DNA of 6,348 bases from an uncultured Devosia sp. (GTDB taxonomy: Bacteria > Pseudomonadota > Alphaproteobacteria > Rhizobiales > Devosiaceae): positions 1 through 6,348 of the forward strand of contig CAKTFF010000134.1 in the NCBI GenBank assembly GCA_934553185.1, in the 5' to 3' direction. Every line of letters starts with the position of its first letter. Within the stretch, counting starts at the first letter, position 1. This document shows, in pieces, positions 5,333-6,348 of this stretch. The notes under the pieces were generated by a model. The model was not told where the DNA came from, searched no databases, and saw only the letters and a program-made list of their open reading frames with translations. The translations under genes were made by a program, and so were the position numbers.

Positions 5333-6348
5333 GTTCGGAAAAACGCTCCTACTTCCGCTAGAGCGCCGTCCACGGCATCATCATCCACATCAAGGTGGGT
5401 GACCCAGCGCTGCTGGCCGTAACGTCCGGTGATGCCGACGCCACGCTCCTGGAGAAATGGCGTCAGGCGTTCGCCCAGCTCAGCATCCATGTCTACGAAG
5501 ATGATGTTGGTGTCGGGCATGCTGAGCCGAAGCTGGGGAAAAGCCGCGAGCCCTTCGGCCAAGCGGCGGGCGCGGCGGTGATCGTCGGCCAGCCGGGCGA
5601 TGTTGTGGTCCAGCGCATAAAGACCGGCCGCGGCGAGAATGCCGGATTGGCGGAGGCCGCCGCCCAACATCTTCCGATAACGCCGCGCCGTGTCGATCAA
5701 ATCCTGGCGGCCGATCAGCACCGAGCCGACCGGCGCGCCCAAGCCTTTCGAAAGGCAGATCGAGACCGTGTCGAACGGCAGGGCAAAGCTCTTGATGTCG
5801 GTGCCCAGAGCGCTCACCGCATTAAAGGCCCGTGCCCCATCAAGATGAAGGCCAAGGCCATGACGCCGGGCTAGTCCCGCGACCTCGTCCATATAGCCCC
5901 CAGGCAGAACCTTGCCGCCAATGGTGTTTTCCAGCGCGATCACGCGGGTCGTGGCGAAATGGTTGTCGCCTGCCTTGATGGCACCCTCGATATCATCGAG
6001 GGCCATGGTTCCATCCGCTTGGTGAGCGATAGGTTGCGGCTGAATCGAGCCCAGAACAGCGGCGCCGCCTGCTTCGTATTTGTAGCAATGGGCATTCTGG
6101 CCGGCGATGAACTCGTCGCCTCGGCCGCAATGGCTCATCAGCGCAAGCAGGTTCGACTGCGTGCCCGATGAAACAAAGATGGCTGCCTCCTTGCCCAGCA
6201 TCGCCGCCATGCGCTGCTCAAGGCGGTTCACCGTCAGGTCGTCCCCAAACACGTCGTCGCCAACCTCGGCCTCTGCCATGGCGGCGCGCATGCCCGCACT
6301 TGGGCGTGTCACGGTGTCGGACCGAAAGTCATAGCGAATGGTGTTCAT
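5329..6348 (-). CDS. ltaE: Low-specificity L-threonine aldolase (PLP-dependent)
   Basis: This enzyme splits L-threonine and L-allo-threonine into glycine and acetaldehyde and also acts on related beta-hydroxy amino acids, using pyridoxal phosphate in the cytoplasm. The 339-residue protein is full length (E. coli LtaE 333). Diagnostic blocks are RSDTVTRP (9-16), VGDDVFGDD (29-37), SSGTQSNL (60-67), EAGGAAVLGSIQPQP (92-106), LENT.GGKVLP (139-149), LHLDGARAFNA (168-178), and the PLP-lysine motif ICLSKGLGAPVGS with K201. PLP-stacking H87, H130, D170, R173 and substrate-contact R314 are all present. Residues about 1-230 form the large fold-type I domain and the rest the small C-terminal domain. 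The ATG occupies the last three bases of the window and sits where family members begin, so the gene looks complete, but its promoter and ribosome-binding site are not visible. It converges on carB with a 99-base gap. Confidence 0.96.
   Translation of the reverse strand: MNTIRYDFRSDTVTRPSAGMRAAMAEAEVGDDVFGDDLTVNRLEQRMAAMLGKEAAIFVSSGTQSNLLALMSHCGRGDEFIAGQNAHCYKYEAGGAAVLGSIQPQPIAHQADGTMALDDIEGAIKAGDNHFATTRVIALENTIGGKVLPGGYMDEVAGLARRHGLGLHLDGARAFNAVSALGTDIKSFALPFDTVSICLSKGLGAPVGSVLIGRQDLIDTARRYRKMLGGGLRQSGILAAAGLYALDHNIARLADDHRRARRLAEGLAAFPQLRLSMPDTNIIFVDMDAELGERLTPFLQERGVGITGRYGQQRWVTHLDVDDDAVDGALAEVGAFFRT

Noticed and set aside
5395..5874. 159-codon plus-strand open frame opposite ltaE
   Set aside because: Shadow of ltaE; the LtaE catalytic motifs on the minus strand explain the open frame.
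1..6348. A novel defence, mobile or biosynthetic system
   Set aside because: All five genes fall in known families with housekeeping or conserved unknown roles. There are no transposase, integrase, toxin, nuclease, CRISPR or phage signatures, and codon use looks uniform by eye.

Overview
The window reads as a stretch of ordinary chromosome from a GC-rich alphaproteobacterium, most likely in the Hyphomicrobiales (Rhizobiales). Three things point there. The partial ClpS resembles the second alphaproteobacterial ClpS paralogue (ClpS2). A DUF2277 protein is present. CarB carries the roughly 20-residue insertion in its second half and the ...LQSYF-type C-terminus that I recall from rhizobial CarB proteins. 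A Devosia-like source would fit, but I cannot prove a genus from the sequence alone.

Layout, left to right. (1) 1-218 (+): the last 71 codons of a ClpS-family N-degron adaptor, cut by the window edge. (2) 220-486 (-): a small DUF2277 protein, convergent with clpS; the two stop codons are one base apart. (3) 487-564: a 78-bp divergent gap. (4) 565-1662 (+): a stand-alone THUMP plus Rossmann RNA guanine-N2 methyltransferase related to the N-terminal half of RlmL. (5) 1663-1917: a 255-bp gap with a C-rich, G-poor tract and small hairpins that leads into carB. (6) 1918-5229 (+): full-length carB, the large subunit of carbamoyl-phosphate synthase, with catalytic and allosteric residues intact. (7) 5230-5328: a 99-bp convergent gap packed with competing inverted repeats and a short copy of the carB 3' end. 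(8) 5329-6348 (-): a complete low-specificity L-threonine aldolase whose ATG is the last codon of the window.

The genes do not form one pathway. CarB supplies carbamoyl phosphate to pyrimidine and arginine synthesis, LtaE connects threonine with glycine, the methyltransferase modifies RNA, and ClpS feeds N-degron substrates to ClpAP. No carA is present, so the small subunit must be encoded elsewhere.

I found no mobile element, CRISPR array, tRNA, rRNA or phage signature, and nothing that looks like a new multi-gene system. The most interesting parts are the structured carB/ltaE junction, the C-rich gap before carB, the altered pocket residues in the ClpS paralogue, and the uncharacterised DUF2277 gene.
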